Source: Allorhizobium ampelinum S4 (GTDB lineage Bacteria; Pseudomonadota; Alphaproteobacteria; Rhizobiales; Rhizobiaceae). From it: a DNA stretch of 64,000 bases. Of this stretch, positions 35,851 to 45,007 are shown in pieces. Location of the stretch: contig NC_011984.1 in the NCBI RefSeq assembly GCF_000016285.1, forward strand, positions 62,001-126,000, in the 5' to 3' direction. The number at the start of each line of letters is the position of its first letter. Position 1 is the stretch's first letter. The notes below the pieces were generated by a model. It was not told the origin of the DNA, searched no databases, and worked only from the letters and a program-made list of their open reading frames with translations. The position numbers and the translations under genes are program-made.

Positions 35851-37242
35851 ATGTCCATGATACCGAATTCTAGCGCCGCCCGTGACGTTCGTTTTCACCT
35901 GCATGCTCAGACGAATCCCGAGCGGCATGAAGGCGAGGGCCCCCTCGTCATCGCGAAGGCAGACGGCCCCTATATCTTCGACGATGCGGGAACCCGTTAT
36001 CTGGACGTTATGGCTGGACTCTGGTGCGCCTCACTCGGGTTCACCAATGATGGCTTGGCGAAAGCAGCCTCGGACGCTTACGCGACCATGGGCTTCTATC
36101 ACACTTTCGGCGGCCGGGCTTCTCCGGCCGTCATCGATGCCGCCGAGGCGATCGCGCAGCTGGTCCCGCTGGACGATGCGCGGGTCTTTTTCGCGACCTC
36201 CGGTTCGGAAGCGATCGAGACCATGGTCAAGATCGCCTGGCTTTATCACGCCGCCAATGGCGCGCCGCAAAGGCGAAAGATCATCGCAAGACAGCGCGCA
36301 TTCCACGGCTCCACCATCTTTGCAGCGTCGTTGACCGGCCTTCCCCATATGCACCGGGAATTCGGATTGCCTCTGGAAGGCGTTGTCCACACGCTTTGCC
36401 CAGACCCCTATCGCGAGCAGCGTAAGGACGAGACCACGGGAGCCTTTGTCGAGCGCCTCGCAAATGAACTGGAAGCGCTCATTTTGGCCGAGGGAGCTGA
36501 TAGGATCGCTGCATTTATCGCAGAGCCGATCAATGCTGGCGCCGGTGTCATCGTGCCGCCATCAGGCTATTTCGAACGTATCCAGGCGGTTCTCGATAAA
36601 TATGGCATCCTCTGCCTGGATGACGAGATCGTTTGCGGTTTCGGCCGCACAGGCAACTGGTTCGGCTGCCAGACGGTCGGCATGATGCCGGACATGATGG
36701 CGATGGCGAAGGGCTTGTCGTCATCTTTCTTCCCCATTTCTGCAGTTGCGGTTTCCGGCAAAATTTACGAGGCGATCAAGTCGATCAACAGGGATGGAAG
36801 CCTGTTCGGGCATGGCTTCACAAATTCCGGACATCCTGTGGGTGCCGCCATCGTGACGGAAGCCATTAGGCAGTATCAGTCCATGGAGCTGCCCCGATGG
36901 GTGCAACAGCGAGGGCAAATGCTGCGGGCGAAAATCGAGCCAGTCCTTGCGGCGTGCCCGTACGTCGGTCAGTTTCGCGGGGAGGGCCTTCTGCTCGCAG
37001 CGGAGCTCGTCGCGAACCAGGAAACGAAAGAGCCCTTTGCCGCTGCTTTCTGCATTCCGCAGCATCTCCAGCGTATCGCCATGCAGAAGGGGCTCATGCT
37101 CCGGCCGCAGGGCAACTCAATTACCTTCTGCCCACCATTCATTATCGATGATGCCCAGATCGACTTCATCGTGGATGCGCTGCTGGCAAGCATGAAGGAG
37201 CTCGAGCAGGAGGTCATTTCCAAATTGCCGGCAGCCGGATAG
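35851..37242 (+). CDS. Class III (omega) aminotransferase
   Basis: 463 residues of PLP fold type I, aminotransferase class III. Seen: DDAGTRYLDVMAGLWCASLG, the phosphate-binding FFATSGSEAIETMVKIAW, AFIAEPINAGAGVIVPP, DEIVCGFGRTGNWFG, and the PLP-binding Lys in MMAMAKGLSSSFFPISA. The subgroup takes terminal amines such as beta-alanine or putrescine, often with pyruvate as acceptor. RBS AGGAGAAACG precedes ATG 35851. Tightly packed with hyuB (15 bp). It would remove an amino group from the ring-opened product, which is an inference from context. Confidence 0.9.
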   Translation: MSMIPNSSAARDVRFHLHAQTNPERHEGEGPLVIAKADGPYIFDDAGTRYLDVMAGLWCASLGFTNDGLAKAASDAYATMGFYHTFGGRASPAVIDAAEAIAQLVPLDDARVFFATSGSEAIETMVKIAWLYHAANGAPQRRKIIARQRAFHGSTIFAASLTGLPHMHREFGLPLEGVVHTLCPDPYREQRKDETTGAFVERLANELEALILAEGADRIAAFIAEPINAGAGVIVPPSGYFERIQAVLDKYGILCLDDEIVCGFGRTGNWFGCQTVGMMPDMMAMAKGLSSSFFPISAVAVSGKIYEAIKSINRDGSLFGHGFTNSGHPVGAAIVTEAIRQYQSMELPRWVQQRGQMLRAKIEPVLAACPYVGQFRGEGLLLAAELVANQETKEPFAAAFCIPQHLQRIAMQKGLMLRPQGNSITFCPPFIIDDAQIDFIVDALLASMKELEQEVISKLPAAG

Positions 37243-37283
37243 AACCTTGAAATGATGAGAATCCAGTCGAGACGGCACAGGCG

Positions 37284-38354
37284 ATGACCACAGGCGAAGG
37301 CTCCACGAAAATCACCATCAAAGAGGTCGCGGAAGCCGCCGGCGTTTCTCGCTCCAGCGTTTCGAACTACCTGAACGAGCGCTTTGCAAATATGGGGCTT
37401 GAGACGCGGGAGCGCATCAACCAGGCGATCGAGAGCCTCGGCTATCGGCCCAACAACGCTGCACGCCAACTGAAGACGGGCAAGGTACCGATGGTGGGAT
37501 TGCTGGTTCCCACCGTCATCAACCCGTTCTTCGGTGAACTGGCACTGGCGGTCGAACAGGCTGCGGGCCGGCACAACTATCGTGTCCTGCTGTGCAATAC
37601 GATGCGCGACGCTGAGCGTGAGTACGAATTCGAGGAGGAGATGCTCAGCTTTGGCATTCGCGGCGTCATCACCGTCTCGCCGATCGTCGGCCGCCGAAAG
37701 TCGGCCCCCGCGGATCTGGCGGTGGTGGCAATAGACGCCCGGCGCGGGGATCTCGGCTCGGCAAATGTTGACCTCGTGAATCTAGACAATCAGGCTGCAA
37801 CGAGCATAGCGGTCGACCATCTCGTGAGTTTGGGACACAGGCATATCGCCTACGTGTCAGACTCGTCGTTCACGTTCGCTCGCGCATCACGGGCTGCAGG
37901 GTTCGAGGCCGCCGTCGCTGGACACGGCCTTTCCGATTGCCCTGTCGTCGTCCAGTCCTTTGTCGATGGCATTGCGAGCTATTCCGACGTTGAGCTCTTT
38001 GAGATTGGGCGCGGCAGCGTGGCACAATTGCTGTCATCTAATCCGCGTCCAACGGCCATCATCGCCCTTAACGACATGATAGCGGTCGGCATATTGTCTG
38101 CTCTCAGGCAGCACGGCGTCGCTGTTCCCGGCGAGATGTCGCTCGTGGGGATTGACGACATCGTGCTGTCGCAGCTGACCACACCTGGCCTTTCCACTAT
38201 TCGCCAACCTGTGACGCAAATGGCAGAGGCGGCCGTGGAATTGCTGATCGCGCGGCTGCGTTCTCCGACCCGGTCCTCGACCGAAACAGTGTTCCAGCCG
38301 GAACTCGTGAGACGCGAATCGACAGAAAAGCCATTTTCGCATGAACGAATATAA
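37284..38354 (+). CDS. LacI-family transcriptional regulator
   Basis: 356 residues. The N-terminal HTH (ITIKEVAEAAGVSRSSVSNY) and hinge (YRPNNAARQLKTGKVPMVGL) are canonical. The periplasmic-binding-like core has FGIRGVITVSPIVGRR, LVSLGHRHIAYVSD, TAIIALNDMIAVGIL and SLVGIDDIVLSQLTTPGLST. It is the last gene of the hyu operon (41 bp after the aminotransferase) and the most likely ligand for the two operators at 31512 and 31729. That implies it represses its own operon and the importer until the inducer arrives. Confidence 0.93.
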   Translation: MTTGEGSTKITIKEVAEAAGVSRSSVSNYLNERFANMGLETRERINQAIESLGYRPNNAARQLKTGKVPMVGLLVPTVINPFFGELALAVEQAAGRHNYRVLLCNTMRDAEREYEFEEEMLSFGIRGVITVSPIVGRRKSAPADLAVVAIDARRGDLGSANVDLVNLDNQAATSIAVDHLVSLGHRHIAYVSDSSFTFARASRAAGFEAAVAGHGLSDCPVVVQSFVDGIASYSDVELFEIGRGSVAQLLSSNPRPTAIIALNDMIAVGILSALRQHGVAVPGEMSLVGIDDIVLSQLTTPGLSTIRQPVTQMAEAAVELLIARLRSPTRSSTETVFQPELVRRESTEKPFSHERI

Positions 38355-38362
38355 AGGCCATC

Positions 38363-38800
38363 ATGACGGAGATCGATCATAGCCTCCGCCGGCTGTGAAC
38401 TGACTATATCGATCTGTACAACCGTGTGGCGCGCGAGGAGGAGCGCGACTTTAAATGGATGAGGGCATGGCGACGATGATCTACCGTTCTCTGGCGCGTG
38501 CAAGCTTGCGCGACGATGGGGCACGACAACGGGACGTACCGTGTCGGAACCCTCTCGCGCGGCTCAAAACCCGGTGACTGCTGAGAGCGACCGCGCGATC
38601 ATCGAGGCTGTAAATGCGGTTGCTACTCGACAAAAAGCGTTAGTGCCGCCGAAGTTTCGCTGGCATGGCTGCGTCGCAACAAAGTCGTCGCGGTGCCACT
38701 CGTAGGCGCGTTGACGGAAAACCACATCGATGACGCCGTGGCGTGGCTTGCAATAAGTCTTGTCGATGACGAAGCCGCGCCAGGTATAAGTAGAGTCGGA
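38363..38800 (+). pseudogene. Aldo/keto reductase remnant
   Basis: Short pieces in shifting frames resemble an aldo/keto reductase. EIDHSLRRL is followed by a stop and then TDYIDLYN at the start. Later come RAIIEAVNAVATRQK and then, in another frame, SAAEVSLAWLRRNKVVAVPL with TENHIDDAVAWLAISL. Internal stops and frame changes show it is dead. The right end is cut near the IS6 element at 38848. It follows the LacI gene on the same strand and may once have been part of that operon. Confidence 0.7.
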
Positions 38801-39075
38801 GCGTGTTGTGAAGATCCCGGCCGAACGCGGCGGCGAATACTCTCGATGGCATCGTCAACTTAATGGCAACGAGCGCAGACCATGGCGCCGGCCGATTTCG
38901 CCGATCATGCTCGGGCGATTTTGGCCCACAGGTTCATCGCCGCTGAACGCAATTGGCGATAATGGTTGGAAGGGATGTCGTGGCGCGGGATGTGGAATAG
39001 GTTGGCGATCGGGTCATGGATAGAGACAAATCGTTGTAGATGTCGCTGTGACTTGAAGCGCTTCATGATCCGCTC

Positions 39076-40540
39076 CAATGAAAGAATGCAAGTGGCAAAA
39101 CGCCTCCATTAGCGGCTTTTTCTTGGGTTCGGTTAGGTTTTGACTGGCGTTCGCATTGATCGGCAAAGTTTTTCTCTCCGCCGGACAGGTTGTTGTCCTT
39201 CGTCGGTTCTCAAACCATTCTCCAATGCGTGACGCTGATGCCGCTCCTGGCTTCGGTCACAGAGTGGCGTTCGGCTCCCGGTTTCCCATTCTCTCGTAGG
39301 AGCGCAGCCCGGCGTTGCCAGGCTCGCTAGCGGATCATCAGGACAGCCGGGATATCGTCGACGCGCAATCCTCGCTTCTGCCGCCGCGCCGTTCATATGG
39401 GCGTTGGTCACGCAGGATCTGGAAGGCGATCGTCAAAAGCTTGCGCGCGATGGCAACCCGCGCTTTGTTCACTCCTCTGGATTTCAAGTGTTCGTATTGG
39501 GCGCGAAGCTGCGGATCGCTAGCAAGAGCAGGTGCCACCGCCTCGACGAAGGCCCAGCGCAGCCACTTGTTGCCCTGCCTGATGATCTTGCCGTGGAAGG
39601 TCTTGCCGCCGGAGGAATAGGTGGACGGCACCAGTCCGGCATAGGCGGCGAGCTTCTTGGCGTTGCGAAACCGCTTGATGTCGTCGATCTCCGCATCGAT
39701 CAGCCGGGCGAAGAACTCGCCGATGCCGGGGATCGTCTTGAGCAGCTTCACATTGGTGTTCGCTTTCGTCATCGCCCGGATCGTTGCTTCCGATTGCTTG
39801 ATCCGCCCATCGATGTCCCCGATGAAAGCGAGGCCACGGTCGATCTGGATGCGGTCGATCTCTGAGACCTTGACCTGCGCGAGCTGAGCGCGGCCGGCCT
39901 TGCCGAACAGGTCGCCCAGCTTCTTCAACTGCGCCGTCTGCTCCGGATAGCGGTCGAACACCGTGACGATGCGGTTCTTCGTCATCGTGCGCAGCCGCAA
40001 GTAAAACATCCGCTCACGTAGCGCGACACGCAGTTCTCGGGCCCGTTCGCCGGGCGCCCAGGCCTCCGGCACCAGGTCGGCTCTAAGCAGATGCGTCAGC
40101 ACAGTCGCGTCGATCTTGTCGGTCTTGATCTTGGCGTCGGCGATCGCCTTGACCTTCAACGGATGGGCGAGAACGACATCATCACAAATGTCATCGAGCC
40201 AGTCGTACATCACCATCCAGTTGCGCGTCGCCTCGACAACCGCGTGCGAGTTCTCACGGTATCGTTCCAGAAACCCACCGAGCGACTGGCGGTCGTTCTT
40301 AACACGGCCGGAGCGTAGCGTCTTACCGCTACTGTCCTGCACCACCAGGTGGCTGTAGGATTTGTGATAGTCGACGCCGATATGGTAATCATAAGAGGCA
40401 GTCATGCTTCCAACTCCTTTATTGAGATTTTCGAAACCCCAATAAGGTAAGCCGAAAGGCTGGAGGTGCGACTGTCCCTCGATCATCACTTGCATCTGAG
40501 TGATCCGTTCTCTCTCCGGGCGTGGCCTCTTTCATGCCAC
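39076..40540 (-). mobile_element. IS110-family insertion sequence inside the IS6 transposase gene
   Basis: About 1465 bp inserted between two adjacent codons (GAG and CGG) of the IS6 transposase. There are no clear terminal inverted repeats, as usual for this family. Non-coding ends are about 135 bp upstream and 262 bp downstream of the transposase gene. In this family a structured bridge RNA that selects target and donor sites is encoded in a non-coding end. The longer downstream end is the likelier host here, as in the IS1111 group. This is an inference. Confidence 0.8.
39338..40405 (-). CDS. IS110-family transposase (DEDD recombinase)
   Basis: 355 residues from ATG 40405. The RuvC-like N-terminal domain shows the acidic residues in YHIGVDYHKSYSHLVVQD, AVVEATRNWMVMYDWL and AKIKTDKIDATVLTHLLRA. 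The C-terminal transposase_20 domain has LLKTIPGIGEFFARLIDAEI, then YAGLVPSTYSSGGKTFHGKI with the catalytic Ser, and GNKWLRWAFVEAV. Full length and without frame damage, so the element may be active. Confidence 0.93.
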   Translation of the reverse strand: MTASYDYHIGVDYHKSYSHLVVQDSSGKTLRSGRVKNDRQSLGGFLERYRENSHAVVEATRNWMVMYDWLDDICDDVVLAHPLKVKAIADAKIKTDKIDATVLTHLLRADLVPEAWAPGERARELRVALRERMFYLRLRTMTKNRIVTVFDRYPEQTAQLKKLGDLFGKAGRAQLAQVKVSEIDRIQIDRGLAFIGDIDGRIKQSEATIRAMTKANTNVKLLKTIPGIGEFFARLIDAEIDDIKRFRNAKKLAAYAGLVPSTYSSGGKTFHGKIIRQGNKWLRWAFVEAVAPALASDPQLRAQYEHLKSRGVNKARVAIARKLLTIAFQILRDQRPYERRGGRSEDCASTISRLS

Positions 40541-41125
40541 CTCTCGTCGCCGGACTGGCTGGTGAGAATTCTCCGCCCGATTATTCAACCCTTTGTGGGA
40601 GCGATGCTCGACACCCGGCATGATCTCTCGCTTGGCTGCGCCGTAGGATCGCAGCTTGTCTGTGATCATCACCCGCGGCGATCGTCCCTGGCCCTTCAAG
40701 AGCTTCCGCATCAGGCGCTTGGCGGCCTTGGCATTTCGGCGGCTTTGAACGAGAACCTCCAGGACGAAACCGTCCTGATCAACCGCGCGCCAGAGCCAAT
40801 GCTTCTTGCCGCGGATTGAAACAACGGCTTCATCGAGATGCCACTTGTCCCCAAGCCGACCGGATGATTGACGACGGATCTCGTTGGCAAAGGTGCGGCC
40901 GAATTTCTCCGCCCACAGCCGGACGGTTTGGTGCGAGACAATGATCCCGCGGGCAGCCAGCAAGTCCTCGACCATTCGTAGGCTCAGAGGGAAACGGAAA
41001 TAGAGCCACACGGCCTGGGCAATGATTTCAGCTGGAAAGCGATGTCGGCGATATCGTGGATCACGGTCTGTCATGGCCCGTCATTCGCACATCAAATTCC
41101 ACATTTCGTTAAGTTGACGATGCCT

Positions 41126-41696
41126 GACGAAGAACATCGCTGATCGATTTGTCAGCGCGCTTGCAGAGAAAGCTGCGAAATTGCCCGCTGGCGATCCTTC
41201 CGGTGCCAATGTTTTGGGAGCGTTGGTCAGCCCGGAAGCGGCAGAGAAGATGGACGAGATCATTTCCGACGCCGTCTCGAAAGGCGCAACAATTCTGGCA
41301 GGGGGCCGACGAAATGGCACGGTGGTGGAGGCAACGGTTATCGATAACGTCACTGCCGACATGCGCATCTACCGCGAGGAATCGTTTGGTCCGGTCAAAC
41401 CGGTGATCCGGGTGGAGGATGCCGAAGAGGCGGTCGAAGTTGCCAACGACACGGAATACGGTCTTTCAGCGTCGATCTACACCCAGAATGTCACGGAGGC
41501 GCTCAAGTTGGCCGCCCGCGTCAAGTCGGGGATTTGCCACATTAATGGCCCCACCGTCGCCGATGAACCCCAGATGCCATTCGGTGGGGTGAATTCGTCG
41601 GGATGGGGACGTTTTGGCGGTAAGGCAGCAATCGCCGAGTTCACGGATTTGCGGTGGTTGACGATTGAAGACGCTAAGCAACGATTTCCCTTTTAG
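41126..41696 (+). pseudogene. Aldehyde dehydrogenase, C-terminal fragment
   Basis: The frame is open from the IS6 edge (KNIADRFVSALAEKAAKLPA) through GDPSGANVLGALVSPEAAEK, IYREESFGPVKPVIRVED, TEYGLSASIYTQN and MPFGGVNSSGWGRFGGKAAI. That is the last ~190 residues of a vanillin/salicylaldehyde-type aldehyde dehydrogenase. The nucleotide-binding half and probably the catalytic Cys and Glu are gone, so it is inactive. The loss ends exactly at the IS6 right repeat. Confidence 0.85.
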
Positions 41697-41804
41697 CGCT
41701 GCATGACACGGCTACCTAGTGCACGGGTAGAGGAACTTCCGAAGACGATGCTAGGGATCGGGAACACCACCTGCCGAGCTGTCCAACAGTATCGGGATCG
41801 TAAC

Positions 41805-41940
41805 CGGCGCCAAGAAGCGCATCGTCGCTGACAAGCTTCGCTCCTATGCAGCGGCACAACACCAGGTCATTCCGACAGTCGAGCATCGATCGCATCAGGC
41901 CTGGACAATCGCACCGAGAACTCGCATGGAAGGCCATCTG
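41805..41940 (+). pseudogene. IS6-family transposase remnant
   Basis: KRIVADKLRSYAAAQHQVIP followed by TVEHRSHQA, and then in another frame GLDNRTENSHG, match the third DDE segment of IS6 transposases. It is in the opposite orientation to the complete IS6 copy nearby and differs in sequence, so it derives from another element. The stretch from here to 42194 shows no other feature I can support. Confidence 0.65.
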
Positions 41941-42194
41941 ATCCAACCGCATCTGTCCCAAAAGACTCTTGCGGATTTATCCTTACATCACCCAGCCAGG
42001 AGCTTTCTCGGATCATCCCCAACGAGATGGAGCGACCTGCTCGGATTGTGTGTGGATCCTCCTTAAGTTGGAGGTTGGGGGTGTTAGTCGGCGGGACGCC
42101 GGACGGTTGCGTGCAAAGAGTGCGTCGTCCTCACCCACAAGCAGAGCGGCCCGAGGAGGCGCTCGACTACATTGCTCAACTGGAACCTCATGGA

Positions 42195-43196
42195 TTACAT
42201 TTGAGTGCCGGCGCGTAATCCTGAAAATGAGATATCGTCCCGTATGCAGGCGATCCGGTGACCACCGCTCACTTCCCTGAGCGCCGGACGCGCCAACGAA
42301 CAAGCCTCAATCGCGAAAGGGCAACGTGTGCGAAACACGCAGCCACTTGGAGGATTCGCAGGGCTGGGTGGATCGCCACGAAGCGCGATCCTCAGGACCG
42401 GCCTGACATCCGCATCAACCCTAGGGATGGCGCTCAGCAAAACGGCTGTATACGGGTGACGGGGGTTGGAGAACACGGCCTCCACCGAACCTTCCTCCAT
42501 GATCCGACCAAGATAAAGTACAACCACCCGGTTGCACAGGTGCTTCACGACCAGTAGGTCATGGCTGATGAACAGAAGGGTCAGGTTCAACGTCTCCCGC
42601 AACTCAATAAGCAGTGCGAGAATTTGAGCCTGAACGGATACATCAAGGGCGGAAACCGGCTCGTCGGCGACAATGAAGTCTGGCTCCGTCGCAAGGGCGC
42701 GGGCAATCCCGATGCGTTGACGTTGGCCGCCGCTGAACTCGTGCGGAAACCTTTGGGCGTGTTCCGGACGAAGTCCGACCTGAACTAGGAGATCCGCAAT
42801 CCGGCTTTTGCGTTCGCTTCTGCTCTTGCGGGTATGGAGCTTCAAGGCATCGTTGATTTGCGAACCGATCCGACGCCTTGGATCAAAGCTCGAATAAGGA
42901 TCCTGGAAAATAATCTGCATCCGTTGACGAAGTCGGCGCAAATCAGTCTTGTTCATGCCGTCGAGCGTCTCACCGTCGAAGGTCACCGAGCCACCGCTCA
43001 GAGGGATGAGATTGAGGAGAAGCCGTCCGATTGTGCTTTTGCCGGAGCCACTTTCGCCGACCAGCCCGACTGCCTCGCCGCGGTTGATGGTGATGGACAC
43101 ATCGGAGACAGCTCTGACCGGTTTTTTGGCGGACAGGAACTGCGACGATCCAAAGGTTTTTTCCAGGCACGAGGCCTCGATCAGCGGAATGGTCAT
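42195..43196 (-). CDS. Peptide-type ABC transporter ATPase (DppF/OppF)
   Basis: 333 residues. Walker A GLVGESGSGKSTIGRLLLN, signature FSGGQRQRIGIARALA, Walker B DFIVADEPVSALDVS, H-loop LLFISHDLLVVKHLC. The C-terminal oligopeptide-transporter extension has a four-Cys-type cluster (PPSGCVFRTRCPFAIEAC, then IACIRDD). ATG 43196 overlaps the stop of the preceding gene by 4 bp. Last gene of the minus-strand importer operon. Confidence 0.92.
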   Translation of the reverse strand: MTIPLIEASCLEKTFGSSQFLSAKKPVRAVSDVSITINRGEAVGLVGESGSGKSTIGRLLLNLIPLSGGSVTFDGETLDGMNKTDLRRLRQRMQIIFQDPYSSFDPRRRIGSQINDALKLHTRKSRSERKSRIADLLVQVGLRPEHAQRFPHEFSGGQRQRIGIARALATEPDFIVADEPVSALDVSVQAQILALLIELRETLNLTLLFISHDLLVVKHLCNRVVVLYLGRIMEEGSVEAVFSNPRHPYTAVLLSAIPRVDADVRPVLRIALRGDPPSPANPPSGCVFRTRCPFAIEACSLARPALREVSGGHRIACIRDDISFSGLRAGTQM

Positions 43197-45007
43197 AGTT
43201 CCTCCCAACGAATACACCGGGTTTTGCGGTCGACTTCAATGCTGACCAAGGAAGGTCGCTGTCTTTCACAGTCGGGAAGGCAAAGCGGACATCTCGGGGC
43301 AAACGAACAACCGGGTGGTAGATGATGCGGCGGCGGAACGGAGCCTGGAATACCAACGGGCGCGGGGCCGAACTCCTTGGGATAGCTCTTTAGGAGAGCC
43401 ATGGTGTACGGGTGTTTGGGTTTGTGGAAGACATCTCCGACCGGTCCTTCTTCCAGAATTTCCCCGGCATACATGACCATCACCCGGTCAGCAATTTCGC
43501 GGACGACACCAAGGCTATGCGTCACAAACAGGATCGCGAGATCACCCTCATCCCGGCGTTTGCGGATGAGATCGAGGACCTGCGCTTGAATTGTCACATC
43601 GAGCGCCGTTGTCGGTTCGTCCGCAATCAAGAGCTTAGGCTGGTTGGCCAACGCCATCGCAATCATGACGCGCTGCTTCATTCCGCCGGACATTTCGTGC
43701 GGGTACACACGAGCGCGACGGGCGGGATCCGCGATCCCGACAGATGAAAGGAGGTCGACGACGGCGTGCGAAACCTGCTTGCGGGTCATCTTCGCATGGG
43801 CTTGCAATGCTTCCGCCAGCTGGAAGCCGATCTTCTTGACCGGGTTGAGGCTGCTCGATGGATCCTGGAATATCATGGCGAGCTTGCGCCCGCGACGCTT
43901 CAAGAGCTCGCCTTCGCTAAGCCCGAGGATTTCTTCGCGCTCGATCTGGATACTGCCCGACCGCGCTGCAACCCCCTCGGGAAGCAGGCCCATGACCGAC
44001 AGGCTGAGCAGCGATTTGCCGGATCCGCTCTCACCGACCAGCGCAACGATTTCGCCGCTACAGATCGATAGAGAGACATTGCGCACCGCATAAAGGGGAG
44101 CTTTATCGTTGGTAATCGTGACCGACAGGTCATTCACTAAAAGACAGGCGTCGCGATTCGCATCCGCCGCATGTGACAACCGCGGCTCGATTATCGCTCG
44201 GGCTCTGAGTCTCGGCTTTGGGTCGAAGTGGTCACGCAGACCGTCGCAAAGCGCATTCATGACGAGGACGATGAAGGTAAGCGCCGCAGCTGGCCAAATG
44301 AGGAGATGCGGAGCCTGATACATAGACATACGCGCGGACGCGACCATGAGACCGAGCGATGATTCCGGTGGCGGAACACCGAGACCTAGAAAGGAGAGGC
44401 CTGATTCCATGAGAACAGCCGTCGCCATGGCGATGCTACATTGGACCAGAAGCGGCCCGATAATGTTCGGCAATATCGTGCGGAACATGATAAAGGAGCT
44501 GCGCACCCCGAGCGCCCGCATGGCTTCGACGAATTCCTGTTCGCGGATACCAAGAACGCCGGAGTAAACGACCCGCACGAAAGTGGGTACGAAAACAACG
44601 GAAAGTACCCCAATCAGTGTCGTGAGCCCCGGACCCGCGATCGTCACGACCAGCAGGGCAACCAGCAAGGGCGGGAAACAGAGCATGACATCTGATCCCC
44701 TCAATGCGAGAACGGCTGCAATCCCTTTGTAATAGCCTGCAAGAAGTCCAAGCACCGTCCCGATGGCAGCGGCAATCAGCGTCGCGATCACTGCGATCGT
44801 CAAGGACACGCGCACGCCATGAAGAAGCCGCACCAGGACGTCGCGACCGAAATCGTCCTGTCCGAGCCAGTGCGAAGCGGACATCGGGCCGAAGCGGCCC
44901 GTAAAATCCATGGCAATCGGGTCGGCTCTCAGGAGAAGCGGGCCGCAAAAGGCTGCAGCGACAAGGAGGGTCAGCGCAACAATACTGAAGACAAGTCCGG
45001 GCTTCAT
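43193..45007 (-). CDS. Peptide-type ABC transporter permease-ATPase fusion (DppC-DppD)
   Basis: 604 residues in a single frame. Residues 1-270 are a DppC-type permease: ASHWLGQDDFGRDVLVRLLH, the EAA-like loop REQEFVEAMRALGVRSSFIM, and about six membrane segments. Residues ~290-604 are a DppD-type ATPase: Walker A ALVGESGSGKSLLSLSV, signature EMSGGMKQRVMIAMAL, LLIADEPTTALDV, ILFVTHSLGVV, and the C-terminal Cys cluster CSFAPRCPLCLPDC. No stop or start separates the two parts. Such fusions occur in other bacteria. ATG 45007 overlaps the DppB stop as ATGA. The frame upstream of 45007 is a shadow of dppB. Confidence 0.93.
   Translation of the reverse strand: MKPGLVFSIVALTLLVAAAFCGPLLLRADPIAMDFTGRFGPMSASHWLGQDDFGRDVLVRLLHGVRVSLTIAVIATLIAAAIGTVLGLLAGYYKGIAAVLALRGSDVMLCFPPLLVALLVVTIAGPGLTTLIGVLSVVFVPTFVRVVYSGVLGIREQEFVEAMRALGVRSSFIMFRTILPNIIGPLLVQCSIAMATAVLMESGLSFLGLGVPPPESSLGLMVASARMSMYQAPHLLIWPAAALTFIVLVMNALCDGLRDHFDPKPRLRARAIIEPRLSHAADANRDACLLVNDLSVTITNDKAPLYAVRNVSLSICSGEIVALVGESGSGKSLLSLSVMGLLPEGVAARSGSIQIEREEILGLSEGELLKRRGRKLAMIFQDPSSSLNPVKKIGFQLAEALQAHAKMTRKQVSHAVVDLLSSVGIADPARRARVYPHEMSGGMKQRVMIAMALANQPKLLIADEPTTALDVTIQAQVLDLIRKRRDEGDLAILFVTHSLGVVREIADRVMVMYAGEILEEGPVGDVFHKPKHPYTMALLKSYPKEFGPAPVGIPGSVPPPHHLPPGCSFAPRCPLCLPDCERQRPSLVSIEVDRKTRCIRWEEL

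Larger units (their letters stand above)
38905..41074 (-). pseudogene. IS6-family transposase interrupted by the IS110-family element
   Basis: The N-terminal part (41074 to 40541) has RRHRFPAEIIAQAVWLYFRF and the DDE residues: DKWHLDEAVVSIRGKKHWLW, then VMITDKLRSYGAAKREIMPG, then the final Glu region GLNNRAENSHQPVRRRE. The gene continues at 39075 as ERIMKRFKSQRHLQRFVSIH, then IPRHDIPSNHYRQLRSAAM, and ends at 38905. The break falls right after the RRRE codons. Joined, it is a full-length transposase of about 230-240 residues, so the inserted element is the only visible defect. Confidence 0.9.
38848..41124 (-). mobile_element. IS6-family insertion sequence carrying a nested IS110-family element
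   Basis: Perfect 16-bp inverted repeats GGCATCGTCAACTTAA occur at 38848-38863 and, inverted, at 41109-41124. Without the nested element (39076-40540) the IS is about 812 bp, right for IS6. The two flanks do not share an 8-bp duplication (CTCTCGAT on the left, TGACGAAG on the right), which suggests the element has mediated a deletion or is a recombinant. Confidence 0.9.
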
